64,000 nt of DNA from DATFVA01 sp963721075 (GCA_963721075.1 CAVRHV010000002.1:38876-102875); one strand, 5' to 3'. Numbered from the stretch's first letter, positions 51,073 to 60,816 are shown. Translations and numbers: made by a program. The notes: generated from the sequence alone by a model not told the origin.

Positions 51073-51705
51073 TTACTTTTTATTATCAGAAAGAGGAATT
51101 CTCTTTTCAATAATATTGTCAATTAGTTTATAATCCTTTGCTTCCTGGGCAGACAGGAAATAATCTCTGTCACAATCCTTAGTAATCTGCTCAACAGATT
51201 TACCCGTATGTTCAGCAAGAATTTTATAAAGAGTGTCGCGTGTTTTCAGCATTTCTTTGGCGTGAATTTCTATATCTGATGTCTGTCCCTGCAGGCCGCC
51301 AACCCAGGGCTGATGGATAATGATCTTTGAATTAGGAAGAGCAGTTCTTTTATTTGCAGCTCCACCGGCAAGAAGTATAGCCCCCATACTGGCAGCCATT
51401 CCAACACAGATTGTAGATACATCGGGCTTTACATATTTCATGGTATCATAGATGGCAAGTCCCGCAGTAACGCTTCCGCCAGGTGAGTTAATATATACAT
51501 TTATGTCCTTATCAGAATCTTCAGCTTCAAGAAATATAAGCTGAGCAATAATTAGGCTTGCAATATGATCGTCAATAGCAGTTCCTATGAAAATTATTCT
51601 TTCCCGGAGTAATCGGGAGAAAATATCCATCCCACGTTCACCGCGGCCTGTCTGCTCGATGACATAGGGCACCAGCTGGTTATAAATTTCAGGATGTTTT
51701 ATCAT
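51073..51705 (-). CDS. clpP: ATP-dependent Clp protease proteolytic subunit
   Basis: 210 residues, the usual ClpP length. The catalytic serine lies in GMAASMGAILLAGG (about residue 105), histidine in IIIHQPWVGG (about residue 130), and aspartate in the following helix region. The N-terminus (MDIFSRLLRERIIFIG) is canonical. It forms the tetradecameric protease chamber. The start overlaps the tig stop by four bases (ATGA). clpX, often the next gene, is not present downstream, where a terminator ends the unit. Confidence 0.95.
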   Translation of the reverse strand: MIKHPEIYNQLVPYVIEQTGRGERGMDIFSRLLRERIIFIGTAIDDHIASLIIAQLIFLEAEDSDKDINVYINSPGGSVTAGLAIYDTMKYVKPDVSTICVGMAASMGAILLAGGAANKRTALPNSKIIIHQPWVGGLQGQTSDIEIHAKEMLKTRDTLYKILAEHTGKSVEQITKDCDRDYFLSAQEAKDYKLIDNIIEKRIPLSDNKK

Positions 51706-53021
51706 TTAGTTTCCTCTGTTTTAGTATTTGTTAATTTCGACGGATCCACTTTAGTAATCTTATTATTCTCTTTCAGGAAATCAAGGAGTTTTTGATCCCT
51801 GAGTCGTTCAGCAAAATTAGATGATTTATAATAGTTTAGCAATTTATCTTCAGGAAGCCCTGTTTTCTCAGCATCCTTCTTCACGAGTTCCTGCAGATCA
51901 TCATCGGTTACCTCGATATTTTCCTTCTTCTCAATCTCATTCTTAATCAGATACCATTTTACCTCATACTCGGCGTAATTCCTGAGCCGTTTAGCTGCTT
52001 CATCGCGATCATATTTGCGGTAACCCTGTTTTTTCGCTTCCTGTTCCTCACGTTCCATCAGGTCGCTCAGGAAGTTATTTACCAGAGATGTGGGCGGAGT
52101 AAAATCATTTGCCTTAACTATCTCCTGTATAAGTTTATCCCTGGTAATTTCGTCGGTTCTCTGATCATAGTACTTCTGGATATCAGCGCTTATGTTCTCC
52201 CTGAAATCTTTCTCATTATCAACTTTGTTATTAGTGATTTTCTTCAGGAACTCTTCATTAAGATCCGGCAGCAGGTACTTCTTAATATCCTTGATCTCGG
52301 CTTTGTAAATGAATTCTTCTTTCTGCAGCTCCTCTTCACCTTTGTCATTTTTCACATTCCGTTCATCATTGAAAGTAAACTCAAAAGTATCCCCGACTTT
52401 CTTGCCTTTAGACTTTTCCACAATATCCTTCTGAACATTCTCATTAGACAGGTCAACATCAAAGGTTTCCGGTTTACTTCCTTCGTAGGGTTCGCCTTTA
52501 TCATTGAGGCGCTGGAGATTAAGCTTAATTAAATAATTATTATCTTCACCAACAACATCCTCTTCAACCTGGGAGGCATTAGCTTTCTGTACGTGCATTA
52601 TCTCGTGTTCAATTTCCTCATCTTTAACCTTGAAATCGGGGATCTCAAAACTTATATCAGTATAACCCTTTACGTCAAGCTGGGGTATAATCTCATAATG
52701 AACCTTAAAATGGAATTCCTCTCCAGGATTGAACTTAATATCAGAAAGCACCGGCTGACCAATCGGCTGAAGATTCTTTTCCTTAACAACCTTCCAGAAA
52801 CTACTGTTAGCTACCTTTTCAGAGGCTTCATATTCAAGTGCATCTCCATACATCTTCTTAATCATAGTAAGAGGAACCTTGCCTTTCCTGAATCCCGGCA
52901 CCTGAATCTTTTTAGCCTGTTTCTTTACTTCAGTATCAATATCCTGTTTTATTTCGTCATATGACATTGTAACTTCCACTTCATTCTCTGAAGCAGATAT
53001 TTCATTAACTTTTACTTCCAA
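51702..53021 (-). CDS. tig: Trigger factor
   Basis: 439 residues. The N-terminal ribosome-binding domain has the signature VPGFRKGKVPLTMIKKMYG (about residues 42-60), and the C-terminal helical chaperone domain extends to about residue 425. The central PPIase domain is altered, with YEGSKPETFDVDL and GKKVGDTFEF but few of the FKBP aromatic residues, which is common in this phylum. It binds nascent chains at the ribosome exit. It overlaps clpP and is transcribed first, from the large divergent intergenic region. Confidence 0.93.
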   Translation of the reverse strand: MEVKVNEISASENEVEVTMSYDEIKQDIDTEVKKQAKKIQVPGFRKGKVPLTMIKKMYGDALEYEASEKVANSSFWKVVKEKNLQPIGQPVLSDIKFNPGEEFHFKVHYEIIPQLDVKGYTDISFEIPDFKVKDEEIEHEIMHVQKANASQVEEDVVGEDNNYLIKLNLQRLNDKGEPYEGSKPETFDVDLSNENVQKDIVEKSKGKKVGDTFEFTFNDERNVKNDKGEEELQKEEFIYKAEIKDIKKYLLPDLNEEFLKKITNNKVDNEKDFRENISADIQKYYDQRTDEITRDKLIQEIVKANDFTPPTSLVNNFLSDLMEREEQEAKKQGYRKYDRDEAAKRLRNYAEYEVKWYLIKNEIEKKENIEVTDDDLQELVKKDAEKTGLPEDKLLNYYKSSNFAERLRDQKLLDFLKENNKITKVDPSKLTNTKTEETK

Positions 53022-53278
53022 TTTATCCTCTGGTTCTGTTAATTATTAAAATACAAGTGCAGATGCGGGCAACAGATAACGTACCGCCTGCAAAACCGCA
53101 GCACCCGCCTGTTTTTAGCATTTATAGAACTACAAAGATAATAAAAACTGTAGAAATTAAACATTTTCCAGCGCATAGGACAAATATGAAAAAATAACAG
53201 TGACGTCCTGATTCTGAGAGATATTTGAGAAATACTATGCCGGGAACCTTGATGCGGTGTGAAACATTCCCGTGAAAC

Positions 53279-53291
53279 TGACAATTTGTCA
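53279..53291. promoter_or_regulatory. Palindrome, possible operator
   Basis: TGACAA-T-TTGTCA is a perfect 6+1+6 palindrome about 270 bp upstream of the regulator and about 260 bp upstream of tig. The half-site recurs nearby (TGACAAAACTGAC at about 53357). The binding protein is unknown. Confidence 0.35.
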
Positions 53292-53310
53292 CACTTTTTA
53301 ATGTCCTGTT

Positions 53311-53356
53311 TTACCCGGGTTAAGCCGTATTTAGGTCGTGTAAACAAACCGGGTAA
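53311..53356. repeat. Spaced inverted repeat
   Basis: TTACCCGG (53311-53318) and CCGGGTAA (53349-53356) are exact complements 30 bp apart. They may be two operator halves or a stem in a transcript. Confidence 0.35.
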
Positions 53357-53561
53357 CTGACAAAACTGACTTACATTTAAACTGTAAATGAATATCATCG
53401 GCTTGATTTTTAAGGTAACTATTTGCAAGTTTAAAACGAAACAGAAGTTATCCCCTCAAATAATAGAGCCATCGTATAACAAGATTTGTCTGCTAAGGTG
53501 AGAATCCCTGAATTCCTTAAATCCGGGGATTAAAAGACATAATCAAATCCGGTGAAATTAA

Positions 53562-56500
53562 ATGGACAAAATGACCTCACTTGGTAAATTAGCTGTTTTA
53601 GTTCTGCTCTTGTTTCTTCATGAAAATATTTTCTCACAGACTGTACCCTTGTACAATACCTCACAGCTAACCCTTCGTTTCGAACAGTTGAGTACGTCAG
53701 CCGGCCTGTCAAATAATACAGTATACGATTTGATACAGGATCGTTTCGGGTTTTTATGGTTTGCAACCGATGATGGACTTAACCGTTTCGACGGTTATGA
53801 GTTTAATATTTTTCGAAATGATCCCGCAGATGAAAATACAATCTCAGGAAATTCAGTCTGGACAATAATGGAGGGAAGTGAAGGAAATATTTGGATCGGT
53901 ACGAAAAACGGATGGCTTAATTGTTATGATCCGCTCAAAGAAAAAATTAAGAAATGGAAACTTGAATCGGATATTACAGAAGAAAATGCAATAACAGTTA
54001 TTTTTGAAGACAGAAAACAAAATTTCTGGGTGGGGACATACAGGAGCGGCCTGTATAAACTTAACCCTAAAACAGGAAAGATAACCAGGTGGCTGCATAT
54101 AATCGGAGACACCAGTTCAATAAGTAACAATTTTATTTCATCCATTGTTGAAGATAATTCGGGGAAAATATGGGTAAGCACATATTATGGACTGAACTTA
54201 TTTGATCCCGAATCCCCTTCAGAAGGTTTCACCCGCTTTTTTAATATCCCTGGTGATACCAACAGTATCAGCAGCAATATCCTCTGGTTTATTACCAAAT
54301 CGAAATCCGATTCAAACCTGATCTGGATAGGTACGGCAGACGGCTTATCAGCCTGCAGGACAGATACAAGGACATTCCATCAACTAGAAATTCCCAACCC
54401 CGGTAATCTCCAGTTCGGCTCTTCTTCCAGTTCTGTAATTGAAGAAAGAATTGATGGCAAGAAAATACTATGGACTGATTCTTATGCAGGGCTGGTACGA
54501 CTAAATATCAGCGATAAGAACTATACCAGGTTCACATATGATAAAAATGATTTAAAAAGCCTGGGCAGCAACCAGATTAACGGAATGATCAGAGACCGTT
54601 CCGGCGTATTGTGGATTGCAACCAATAATGGTCTGAGCTATTATTCACCTAAAGGCACAAAATTTAATAATGTATTATCGGAAAAAACAGAAATTCTAAA
54701 TCCTTCAACCCTTTATAATAATAATATAAAAGCCATAGCAGAAGCACCCGGTCGAATATGGTTTGGAACTGATGAAGGCTTGTTTTGTGCTGTAAGTTCA
54801 GGAAGGAAAAAAATAATAAAAAAAATACCTTCCACAAGAGAACTTAATATCTGGTCACTGACTACCGACCGCTACGGTTCAGTATGGATCGGAACCTACG
54901 GAAAGGGGATATTCAGATATGATCCTGAACATGAAAAATTAACCTCCGTCCAAAAATATGACAGTAAAATTAAAGTCCCTGCGGTAAATTATAATAAGGT
55001 TGTATACAGAGATCATAGTAATAACATCTGGATTGGGTTTTGGGGATTAGGACTTGCAATGTACAACTCCTCTAAAGATCAGTACAGATCATGGCAGAAT
55101 GATATCACGGATTCATTGAGTCTAAGCCATAACGATGTATGGTCAATTTGTGAGGACAATAAAGGAAGGATCTGGATTGGTACGAATGGAGGCGGCTTAA
55201 ACCTTGCTTTGCAAGGAGAGAAAAATGAAGACTGGGAATTTTATAAATATACTTCCGATAAGAATAATGATCAGAGCCTTAGCAGCAACAGTATTTGTTC
55301 TATATGTGAAGGGAAGAGTAAAGTTCCGGATAAAAATGAAACAGTTTTATGGATTGGCACGAATGAGGGTCTGAACAAGTTTATAGTTAAAAATAATATG
55401 ACCGAAAAAAACCCTCCTAAGGTTGAAATAAAAACCTTTACAATTAAGGACGGACTGGCAGATAATACAATAAATTGTATAGTTGAGGATGACTCGGGCA
55501 ACCTGTGGCTTGGTACAAGTCTCGGGATTTCAATGTTCAATCCCAAAACTGAAAAGTTTATGAACTTCGGAAAGACTGACGGTATAACAGGCGGCGACTT
55601 TAATTATTCCTCTGTCTGTAAAACGGAAAGCGGGCTTATACTGATGGGAAGTACTTCGGGACTTAATTATTATTATCCAGATGATATCAGACTTTCAGAC
55701 TTTGTACCTCCGGTGGTCATTACAGATTTCCAGATTTTCAACAAGTCGGTCCACACTGGTATAGATGATATGCTCCTTTCTTCTGTTTTTACAGCAGACA
55801 GGGTGAAGTTATCATATGCACAGAACGTGTTCTCGTTTCAATTTGCAGCGCTTGACTATTCTGCTCCGCTCAATATACGGTACGCCTACAAAATGGAAGG
55901 GTTCGATAGTGATTGGATCCTCAGCGATAAAAGACGCTTTGTTACATATACAAATCTTAACCCGGGTGAATATACCTTTAAAGTTAAAGCAACAAATAGC
56001 GACGGTATATGGAATAATAAAGAAACCAGCCTCAAAGTTATTGTAACACCTCCCTGGTGGCAATCAACCTGGGCAATTAGTTTTTATATACTGATATTTT
56101 TAATTGGGCTATGGGGTATAATAAAAATTCAGTCTTACAGAACACACCTGCAGCAGGAGCTTAAAATACAGGAGTTTGAAGCCCATCATCTTCGTGAGAT
56201 CGAGAATATGAAATCAAGATTTTTTGCGAATCTCTCGCACGAGTTCCGTACACCGCTGCTGCTAATCAAAGGTCCGCTTGAGCAGATGATCAAAGGAAAA
56301 TTTAAAACGAACCTTCAGTCGTACTACAGGATGCTGCTTCGTAATACCGAAAAGCTTCAGAACCTGATAGATCAGCTGCTTGAACTTTCACAGCTTGAGG
56401 CAGAAACTATTCCCGTGAATAAACAAAAGGACGATATCGTTAGTTTATTGAGGACATTCGTTAATTCTTTTATTCCTTTAGCCGATCAGAAAAATATAAA

Positions 56501-57803
56501 TCTTTTTTTCAACCCATCGGTGAATGAAATCTTTTCAATGGTTGACAGGGACAAACTCGAAAAAATTATCAATAACCTGCTCAGTAACGCAATTAAATTC
56601 ACCCCTGAAGGCGGAGAAGTCTGTGTAAATGTTATTAAAAAAGAAACAGAGGATAAAAGCTATATTATCTTAGAAGTTGATGATAACGGTTTGGGTATTC
56701 CGGACGAATACCGTTCCAGAATTTTCGATCGTTTTTATCAGGTAGATGATACCTCAAAAAGAAATCATGGCGGATCGGGAATTGGTCTTGCACTTGTCAA
56801 AGAACTGGTAATGTTGCAAAAATGGGAGATTTCGGTACAAAGCAGGAATAAAGGTGGTACAAAATTCATCATTACAATACCTGTGGAGGAATCCAATGGG
56901 GAGGAGAAACAACACTACGGCTCAGTGGAAGAAGAAATGAAGGAAATGGGAGTATCGGATTTCACCCCTGGAGGAGGAGCCGAACCACATTATGAAACTG
57001 TAGCCGAAGAAGCTGAGATATTAGATGAAAATAACCCTAAAGAGAAAAAACCCTCAATACTTATAGTTGAAGATTCCCCGGACGTTAGAAAATATATTTC
57101 CGACCTGCTGAATCCGGAATATAAAGTGATCCAATGTAAAGATTCAGAATCGGGGATCAAATCAGCAGTCATGGATATGCCCGATCTGATTTTAAGCGAT
57201 ATTATGATGCCTGGTATGGACGGTCTGGAGTTTTGTAACCAGATAAAAAGTGACTGGAAAACCAGTCATATCCCGGTAATATTGCTAACTGCCAGGGCAT
57301 CTCACAAAGATAAAATGGAAGGACTCGAAACCCGTGCCGATGATTATTTAACCAAGCCTTTTAACTTTGAAGAGCTTTCAGTACGTATCAGGAACCTCAT
57401 TGAACAGAGGAAACTGCTTCGAGAGAAGTTCAGTAAAGAAATAAACATCGGGTCATTCTCATTTCCTGGAAATCCTGTAGATAAAGAGTTTATTGAAAGG
57501 CTTACTGCCATCATCGAAAAGAACCTGCTTAGAAAAGGTTTCAACAGTGAGATACTTGCTGAAGAAATGTTTGTAAGCAGACGTCAGCTTCATAGAAAAT
57601 TGGTTAGTATAAGCGGACAGCCGCCAGGTGAATTTATAAGGACGATAAGGCTAAAAAAAGCTGCCCGGCTTATATTAGAAAAGAACCTCAGTATCACACA
57701 AATTGCTTATGATGTAGGATTTGAAAGTCCTCCCCAGTTTACCAGGGCTTTCAAAAAACACTTCAATTGCCTTCCCTCCGAATTCAGTCGGAAATGCGGG
57801 TGA
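53562..57803 (+). CDS. Hybrid two-component system regulator (sensor, kinase, receiver, AraC)
   Basis: 1413 residues in one chain. A signal peptide (about 1-27) and a periplasmic propeller built from Reg_prop repeats (FLWFATDDGLNRFDG, IWIGTKNGWLNCYDP, VWIGTYGKGIFRYDP and others, about 40-740) sense an extracytoplasmic ligand. A Y_Y_Y domain (about 760-830) leads to one membrane helix (833-857). The histidine kinase has FFANLSHEFRTPL, with the phospho-histidine at about residue 893, and an ATPase domain with NLLSNAIKFTPEGG and GSGIGLALVK. The receiver (about 1163-1275) has its phospho-aspartate in LILSDIMMPGMDG (about 1213). An AraC-type DNA-binding domain ends it (about 1305-1413). Such regulators usually control neighbouring surface or polysaccharide genes. 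Confidence 0.94.
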   Translation: MDKMTSLGKLAVLVLLLFLHENIFSQTVPLYNTSQLTLRFEQLSTSAGLSNNTVYDLIQDRFGFLWFATDDGLNRFDGYEFNIFRNDPADENTISGNSVWTIMEGSEGNIWIGTKNGWLNCYDPLKEKIKKWKLESDITEENAITVIFEDRKQNFWVGTYRSGLYKLNPKTGKITRWLHIIGDTSSISNNFISSIVEDNSGKIWVSTYYGLNLFDPESPSEGFTRFFNIPGDTNSISSNILWFITKSKSDSNLIWIGTADGLSACRTDTRTFHQLEIPNPGNLQFGSSSSSVIEERIDGKKILWTDSYAGLVRLNISDKNYTRFTYDKNDLKSLGSNQINGMIRDRSGVLWIATNNGLSYYSPKGTKFNNVLSEKTEILNPSTLYNNNIKAIAEAPGRIWFGTDEGLFCAVSSGRKKIIKKIPSTRELNIWSLTTDRYGSVWIGTYGKGIFRYDPEHEKLTSVQKYDSKIKVPAVNYNKVVYRDHSNNIWIGFWGLGLAMYNSSKDQYRSWQNDITDSLSLSHNDVWSICEDNKGRIWIGTNGGGLNLALQGEKNEDWEFYKYTSDKNNDQSLSSNSICSICEGKSKVPDKNETVLWIGTNEGLNKFIVKNNMTEKNPPKVEIKTFTIKDGLADNTINCIVEDDSGNLWLGTSLGISMFNPKTEKFMNFGKTDGITGGDFNYSSVCKTESGLILMGSTSGLNYYYPDDIRLSDFVPPVVITDFQIFNKSVHTGIDDMLLSSVFTADRVKLSYAQNVFSFQFAALDYSAPLNIRYAYKMEGFDSDWILSDKRRFVTYTNLNPGEYTFKVKATNSDGIWNNKETSLKVIVTPPWWQSTWAISFYILIFLIGLWGIIKIQSYRTHLQQELKIQEFEAHHLREIENMKSRFFANLSHEFRTPLLLIKGPLEQMIKGKFKTNLQSYYRMLLRNTEKLQNLIDQLLELSQLEAETIPVNKQKDDIVSLLRTFVNSFIPLADQKNINLFFNPSVNEIFSMVDRDKLEKIINNLLSNAIKFTPEGGEVCVNVIKKETEDKSYIILEVDDNGLGIPDEYRSRIFDRFYQVDDTSKRNHGGSGIGLALVKELVMLQKWEISVQSRNKGGTKFIITIPVEESNGEEKQHYGSVEEEMKEMGVSDFTPGGGAEPHYETVAEEAEILDENNPKEKKPSILIVEDSPDVRKYISDLLNPEYKVIQCKDSESGIKSAVMDMPDLILSDIMMPGMDGLEFCNQIKSDWKTSHIPVILLTARASHKDKMEGLETRADDYLTKPFNFEELSVRIRNLIEQRKLLREKFSKEINIGSFSFPGNPVDKEFIERLTAIIEKNLLRKGFNSEILAEEMFVSRRQLHRKLVSISGQPPGEFIRTIRLKKAARLILEKNLSITQIAYDVGFESPPQFTRAFKKHFNCLPSEFSRKCG

Positions 57804-57841
57804 AATAGACTCTCTTATTTCCCGGAAAATGCCAGTTTTTG

Positions 57842-57869
57842 TCACAATAAAACAAAAGATAGTCACAAA
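57842..57869. promoter_or_regulatory. Direct repeats GTCACAA spaced two helical turns
   Basis: GTCACAA occurs at 57842-57848 and 57863-57869, a start-to-start distance of 21 bp, on one face of the helix. AraC-type domains often bind such pairs. It lies between the hybrid regulator and the micro-protein genes, so it may be that regulator's target. Confidence 0.4.
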
Positions 57870-57975
57870 TACGCAATTTTAACGGGATAACAGACCTTAC
57901 TTTAACGTTTAGAATACTTCTTATCGGGACGTTATTGTCAATCTTTATGATTTATTGGGAGAGGGTCTGGAAAAT

Positions 57976-58161
57976 ATGAAGTACACCATACCTTTAAAGC
58001 CTTCTTCTTCTACAAAAAATGCACAGGGAGAGACTAATAAAAAATCTTTTGGGAAGATGGAGAAAAAAGAGCGCTGGCTTTCATTCGGTATTTATTCACT
58101 GATAATAATAATTACAGTCTCATTAATGTTAATCATCTTCAATTTAGTATTAAAAGTATGA
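57976..58161 (+). CDS. Small single-helix membrane protein
   Basis: 61 residues from the ATG at 57976, preceded by GGGAGAGGG; a TTG at 57955 is in frame but sits in that purine tract. A polar, lysine-rich N-terminus (about 33 residues) is followed by one long hydrophobic helix (FGIYSLIIIITVSLMLIIFNLVL). No family is recognised. Its TGA overlaps the ATG of a second micro-gene. Confidence 0.55.
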   Translation: MKYTIPLKPSSSTKNAQGETNKKSFGKMEKKERWLSFGIYSLIIIITVSLMLIIFNLVLKV

Positions 58162-58238
58162 ATCCATTGAAAATCGAAAAATATTTATTTCAGAGTCTGT
58201 ATATCCTTCTTTTGCTGGTATTGATATTTTTTATTTAA
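58158..58238 (+). CDS. 26-residue hydrophobic micro-protein
   Basis: ATG at 58158 overlaps the previous stop (ATGA), and the frame ends at TAA 58236-58238. The peptide starts MNPLKIEKYLFQSL and ends with about a dozen purely hydrophobic residues (YILLLLVLIFFI), a tail-anchor-like helix. The four-base overlap suggests translational coupling. Size and composition also allow a chance frame, so confidence is low. Confidence 0.4.
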   Translation: MNPLKIEKYLFQSLYILLLLVLIFFI

Positions 58239-58278
58239 TAAAACTTAGGCATATAAATTCATTTTACGGAGGTGAAAA

Positions 58279-60285
58279 ATGGAGAGGGCAATAAAGATAT
58301 TGTCATTAATTATCCTGCTTGCAGCTGTTAGTGCTAAAGCAGATATCTTTTTGGTAACAAATAATAATTCAAGCGGAAGCGGTTCCCTGAAACAGGCAGT
58401 AACTGATGCCAATAATAATGCAGGAGCGGATACAATTCTTTTTGCTGCGGATGTCAGAGGAACTATCAATAATAATGATGTACTGTCATTAACAGAGGAA
58501 CTGACTATTATCGGTCCCGGACCCGACTTACTTGAAATCACTTCAGGAGGAAGCAATAGAGTAATAATAATTCATGACGTATATGACGGAATATTTAATT
58601 TCATAGGCCTGACAATTTCCGGCGGTACCTGCACTTTTGGTCCCGGTGCAGGAATCTTTGCCACAACTTCCTACCTGAACATAATCAACTGTGTGATTAA
58701 GGATAATACTGTTACGTATCAAAGTTCAGGAGGAGGGGGACTGTACATATTAGCTTCATACATAGTGATAGAGAATTCAGTGATAATGGATAACGTTAAC
58801 CAGCTTGGTGGTGCAGGAATGTCAATCAATTCCAACGGTCTGTTAAGAAATACCTCTTTTATAAACAATACCGTAACTGAGTTAAATCCCCACTGGGGCG
58901 GCGGTGCAATTTATAATGTTTCCGGTGCCCTTGTTCTCGAAAACTGTACTTTTTCAGGCAACGTTCATCCATTGGCCGGTGGAGCAATTTATAATAATTT
59001 ATATGGACAGCTGAAGCTACATAATTGTACCATTGTCAATAACCAGTCAGAAACAGGCGGAGGCATCGCAAACTTTTCTTCTTCATTAGAAGACACGATG
59101 ATAACACTTTGCCACACTATCCTGGCTAATAATACGGCCGAAACCGGAAGCAATCTTTATGGAATTTTCAGATCCTATGGGTACAACCTGATTGAAAGCA
59201 CCGACTCTGCAACGATCAGCGGGGATGAAACAGGAAATATATACGGCGAAGATCCAGAACTTGGAGGTCTTACCAGTTATTCTCCCACTGTATATGCACA
59301 CCCGCCGCTTGCCGGCAGTCCTGTGCTGGAGTCAGGTAATAATGCATCGTGCCTGCTTTATGACCAGAGAGGAATTAGAAGACCTCAGGATGGAAATGAA
59401 GACGGAAATGCGATAGCAGATATCGGATCGTTTGAAACGATGGTCGATAGTGATAATGATGGAGTTGCTGATATAGAAGAAATGGGACCAGAAGGAAATG
59501 ATGATTCGTATGACGGAAATGGTGATTCTTTCCCGGATTATACTCAGTCAAATGTGACTTCATTGTGGAATTATGATAATTCCATTTATGTAACGTTGGC
59601 TGCCCCTGACGGGGTTATGCTGTTAAATGTATTTTCTGTTGAGGATCCCTCGGGAGGGAATCTTCCTGCCGGTATCTCTTTCCCCGTAGGATTCTTTAAG
59701 TTTATGATTGATCTTCAGGGAAACGGTCCTAGTATAGATGTAATGATTTATTTCCCCCCGGAAGTTTCAGTTACTAACTACTACAAATACGGATCAACAT
59801 CCGATTTAACCATGCCGCACTGGTATTTATTTAACTATGATGGTTCTACCGGTGCTGAAATAATTGCGTCGAACCAGGTCAATCTGCATTTCATCGATGG
59901 CGGCAGGGGAGATGATGACCTAACAGTAAATGATATCATAGTTGATCCCGGAGGACCGGAGGGGACTATTACGGCAATTCAAAATCTGCCTTTGGCTGCA
60001 AATGAATTTCAGCTCTATCAGAATTATCCCAATCCGTTCAATCCAGCAACAATTATATCGTTCAGCATAAGTTATTCATCATTTGTCTCGTTGACAATAT
60101 ATGATGTTTTGGGAAATGAGATCACAGAACTGATGAGTGGGAAAAAAGATGCTGGAACCTATGAAGTTCAGTTTGATGGTCACGGGCTGGCAAGCGGAAT
60201 TTATTTTTATCAGCTAAAAGCCGTACCTGACGGCGATCAATCCGGAAAATTATTAAGTACAAAGAAAATGCTGCTGCTAAGGTAA
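58279..60285 (+). CDS. Beta-helix T9SS-secreted protein with choice-of-anchor U domain
   Basis: 668 residues, with a strong Shine-Dalgarno (GGAGGTG) 5 bases before the ATG. A signal peptide covers about 1-21. Residues of about 25-370 form a right-handed parallel beta-helix, with SGSGSLKQAVTDANNNAGADTI at the start and repeated NCTFSGN / NCTIVNN turns. A DSDNDGVADIEE calcium-binding (TSP3-like) motif follows. Then comes a domain with IYVTLAAPDGVMLLNV, YYKYGSTSDL, HWYLFNYDGSTGAEI and FIDGGRGDDDLTVNDIIVDPGGP, which matches the choice-of-anchor U family. The T9SS sorting domain (QNYPNPFNPATIISF to KKMLLLR) ends it. It is probably surface-exposed, binding or degrading polysaccharide. Confidence 0.87.
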   Translation: MERAIKILSLIILLAAVSAKADIFLVTNNNSSGSGSLKQAVTDANNNAGADTILFAADVRGTINNNDVLSLTEELTIIGPGPDLLEITSGGSNRVIIIHDVYDGIFNFIGLTISGGTCTFGPGAGIFATTSYLNIINCVIKDNTVTYQSSGGGGLYILASYIVIENSVIMDNVNQLGGAGMSINSNGLLRNTSFINNTVTELNPHWGGGAIYNVSGALVLENCTFSGNVHPLAGGAIYNNLYGQLKLHNCTIVNNQSETGGGIANFSSSLEDTMITLCHTILANNTAETGSNLYGIFRSYGYNLIESTDSATISGDETGNIYGEDPELGGLTSYSPTVYAHPPLAGSPVLESGNNASCLLYDQRGIRRPQDGNEDGNAIADIGSFETMVDSDNDGVADIEEMGPEGNDDSYDGNGDSFPDYTQSNVTSLWNYDNSIYVTLAAPDGVMLLNVFSVEDPSGGNLPAGISFPVGFFKFMIDLQGNGPSIDVMIYFPPEVSVTNYYKYGSTSDLTMPHWYLFNYDGSTGAEIIASNQVNLHFIDGGRGDDDLTVNDIIVDPGGPEGTITAIQNLPLAANEFQLYQNYPNPFNPATIISFSISYSSFVSLTIYDVLGNEITELMSGKKDAGTYEVQFDGHGLASGIYFYQLKAVPDGDQSGKLLSTKKMLLLR

Positions 60286-60322
60286 TATCTAATTATTCAT
60301 CAGCTATTAATAGGAGGAGAGT

Positions 60323-60709
60323 ATGAGTTTTCAGAATCTGATGACTATCAAAGCACTTGTTTGTCTTGTATTCGGAATTCTGTTAGTTGGCATCCCGGAT
60401 ACATTGATTTCAATATTTGGTGCGGTTTTAGGAGATGGAGGAATGTTTACAGCAAGGGAGTATGGTTCTTCGTTATTCGGGAACCTCTTTCTCTGCTGGT
60501 TTGCCAGAAATGCAATAGAGTCTGATGCAAGGAAAGCAATAATCCTTGCATTATTTGTTTACGATCTGATCGCCTTTGTTGTAACAACATTTACGATTAT
60601 TACGGGAGTTCTTAACCCATTAGGCTGGGCTATTGCAGCGATTTATCTGTTCTTTACAATTGGCTTTGGATATTTTATGATAAAGGTACCTGTTGTTAAG
60701 CCTGCATAG
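60323..60709 (+). CDS. Four-helix membrane protein, unknown function
   Basis: 128 residues with four hydrophobic segments (about 10-30, 45-62, 72-92 and 97-120) and few charged residues. AGGAGGAGAG precedes the ATG, a strong Shine-Dalgarno. It resembles small conserved hypothetical proteins with a MTIKALVCLVFGILLVGIPD start, but I cannot name a family. It follows the beta-helix gene by 37 bp and could be in the same unit. Confidence 0.65.
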   Translation: MSFQNLMTIKALVCLVFGILLVGIPDTLISIFGAVLGDGGMFTAREYGSSLFGNLFLCWFARNAIESDARKAIILALFVYDLIAFVVTTFTIITGVLNPLGWAIAAIYLFFTIGFGYFMIKVPVVKPA

Positions 60710-60816
60710 TTAATCGCAAATAGCTTTGGGGTTTATGTATAGAATACCGCTTTAGGGGTAACGAAACTGGTTAATAATTCCGATTTGACAATATTCCATC
60801 AATTTATTAAGTTCGT

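Larger units (their letters stand above)
53022..53561. other. Divergent intergenic region between tig and the hybrid regulator
   Basis: 540 bp that must hold the promoters of tig (minus) and of the hybrid regulator (plus). It contains a perfect palindrome (53279-53291) and a spaced inverted repeat (53311-53356), listed separately. A minus-strand open frame at 53039-53428 is rich in Cys, Phe and Arg, has no recognisable motif, and is probably chance. Confidence 0.6.

Noticed and set aside
53039..53428. 129-residue minus-strand open frame upstream of tig
   Set aside because: Composition (many Cys, Phe, Arg, His), no motif, no ribosome site, and it fills the expected promoter region of tig.
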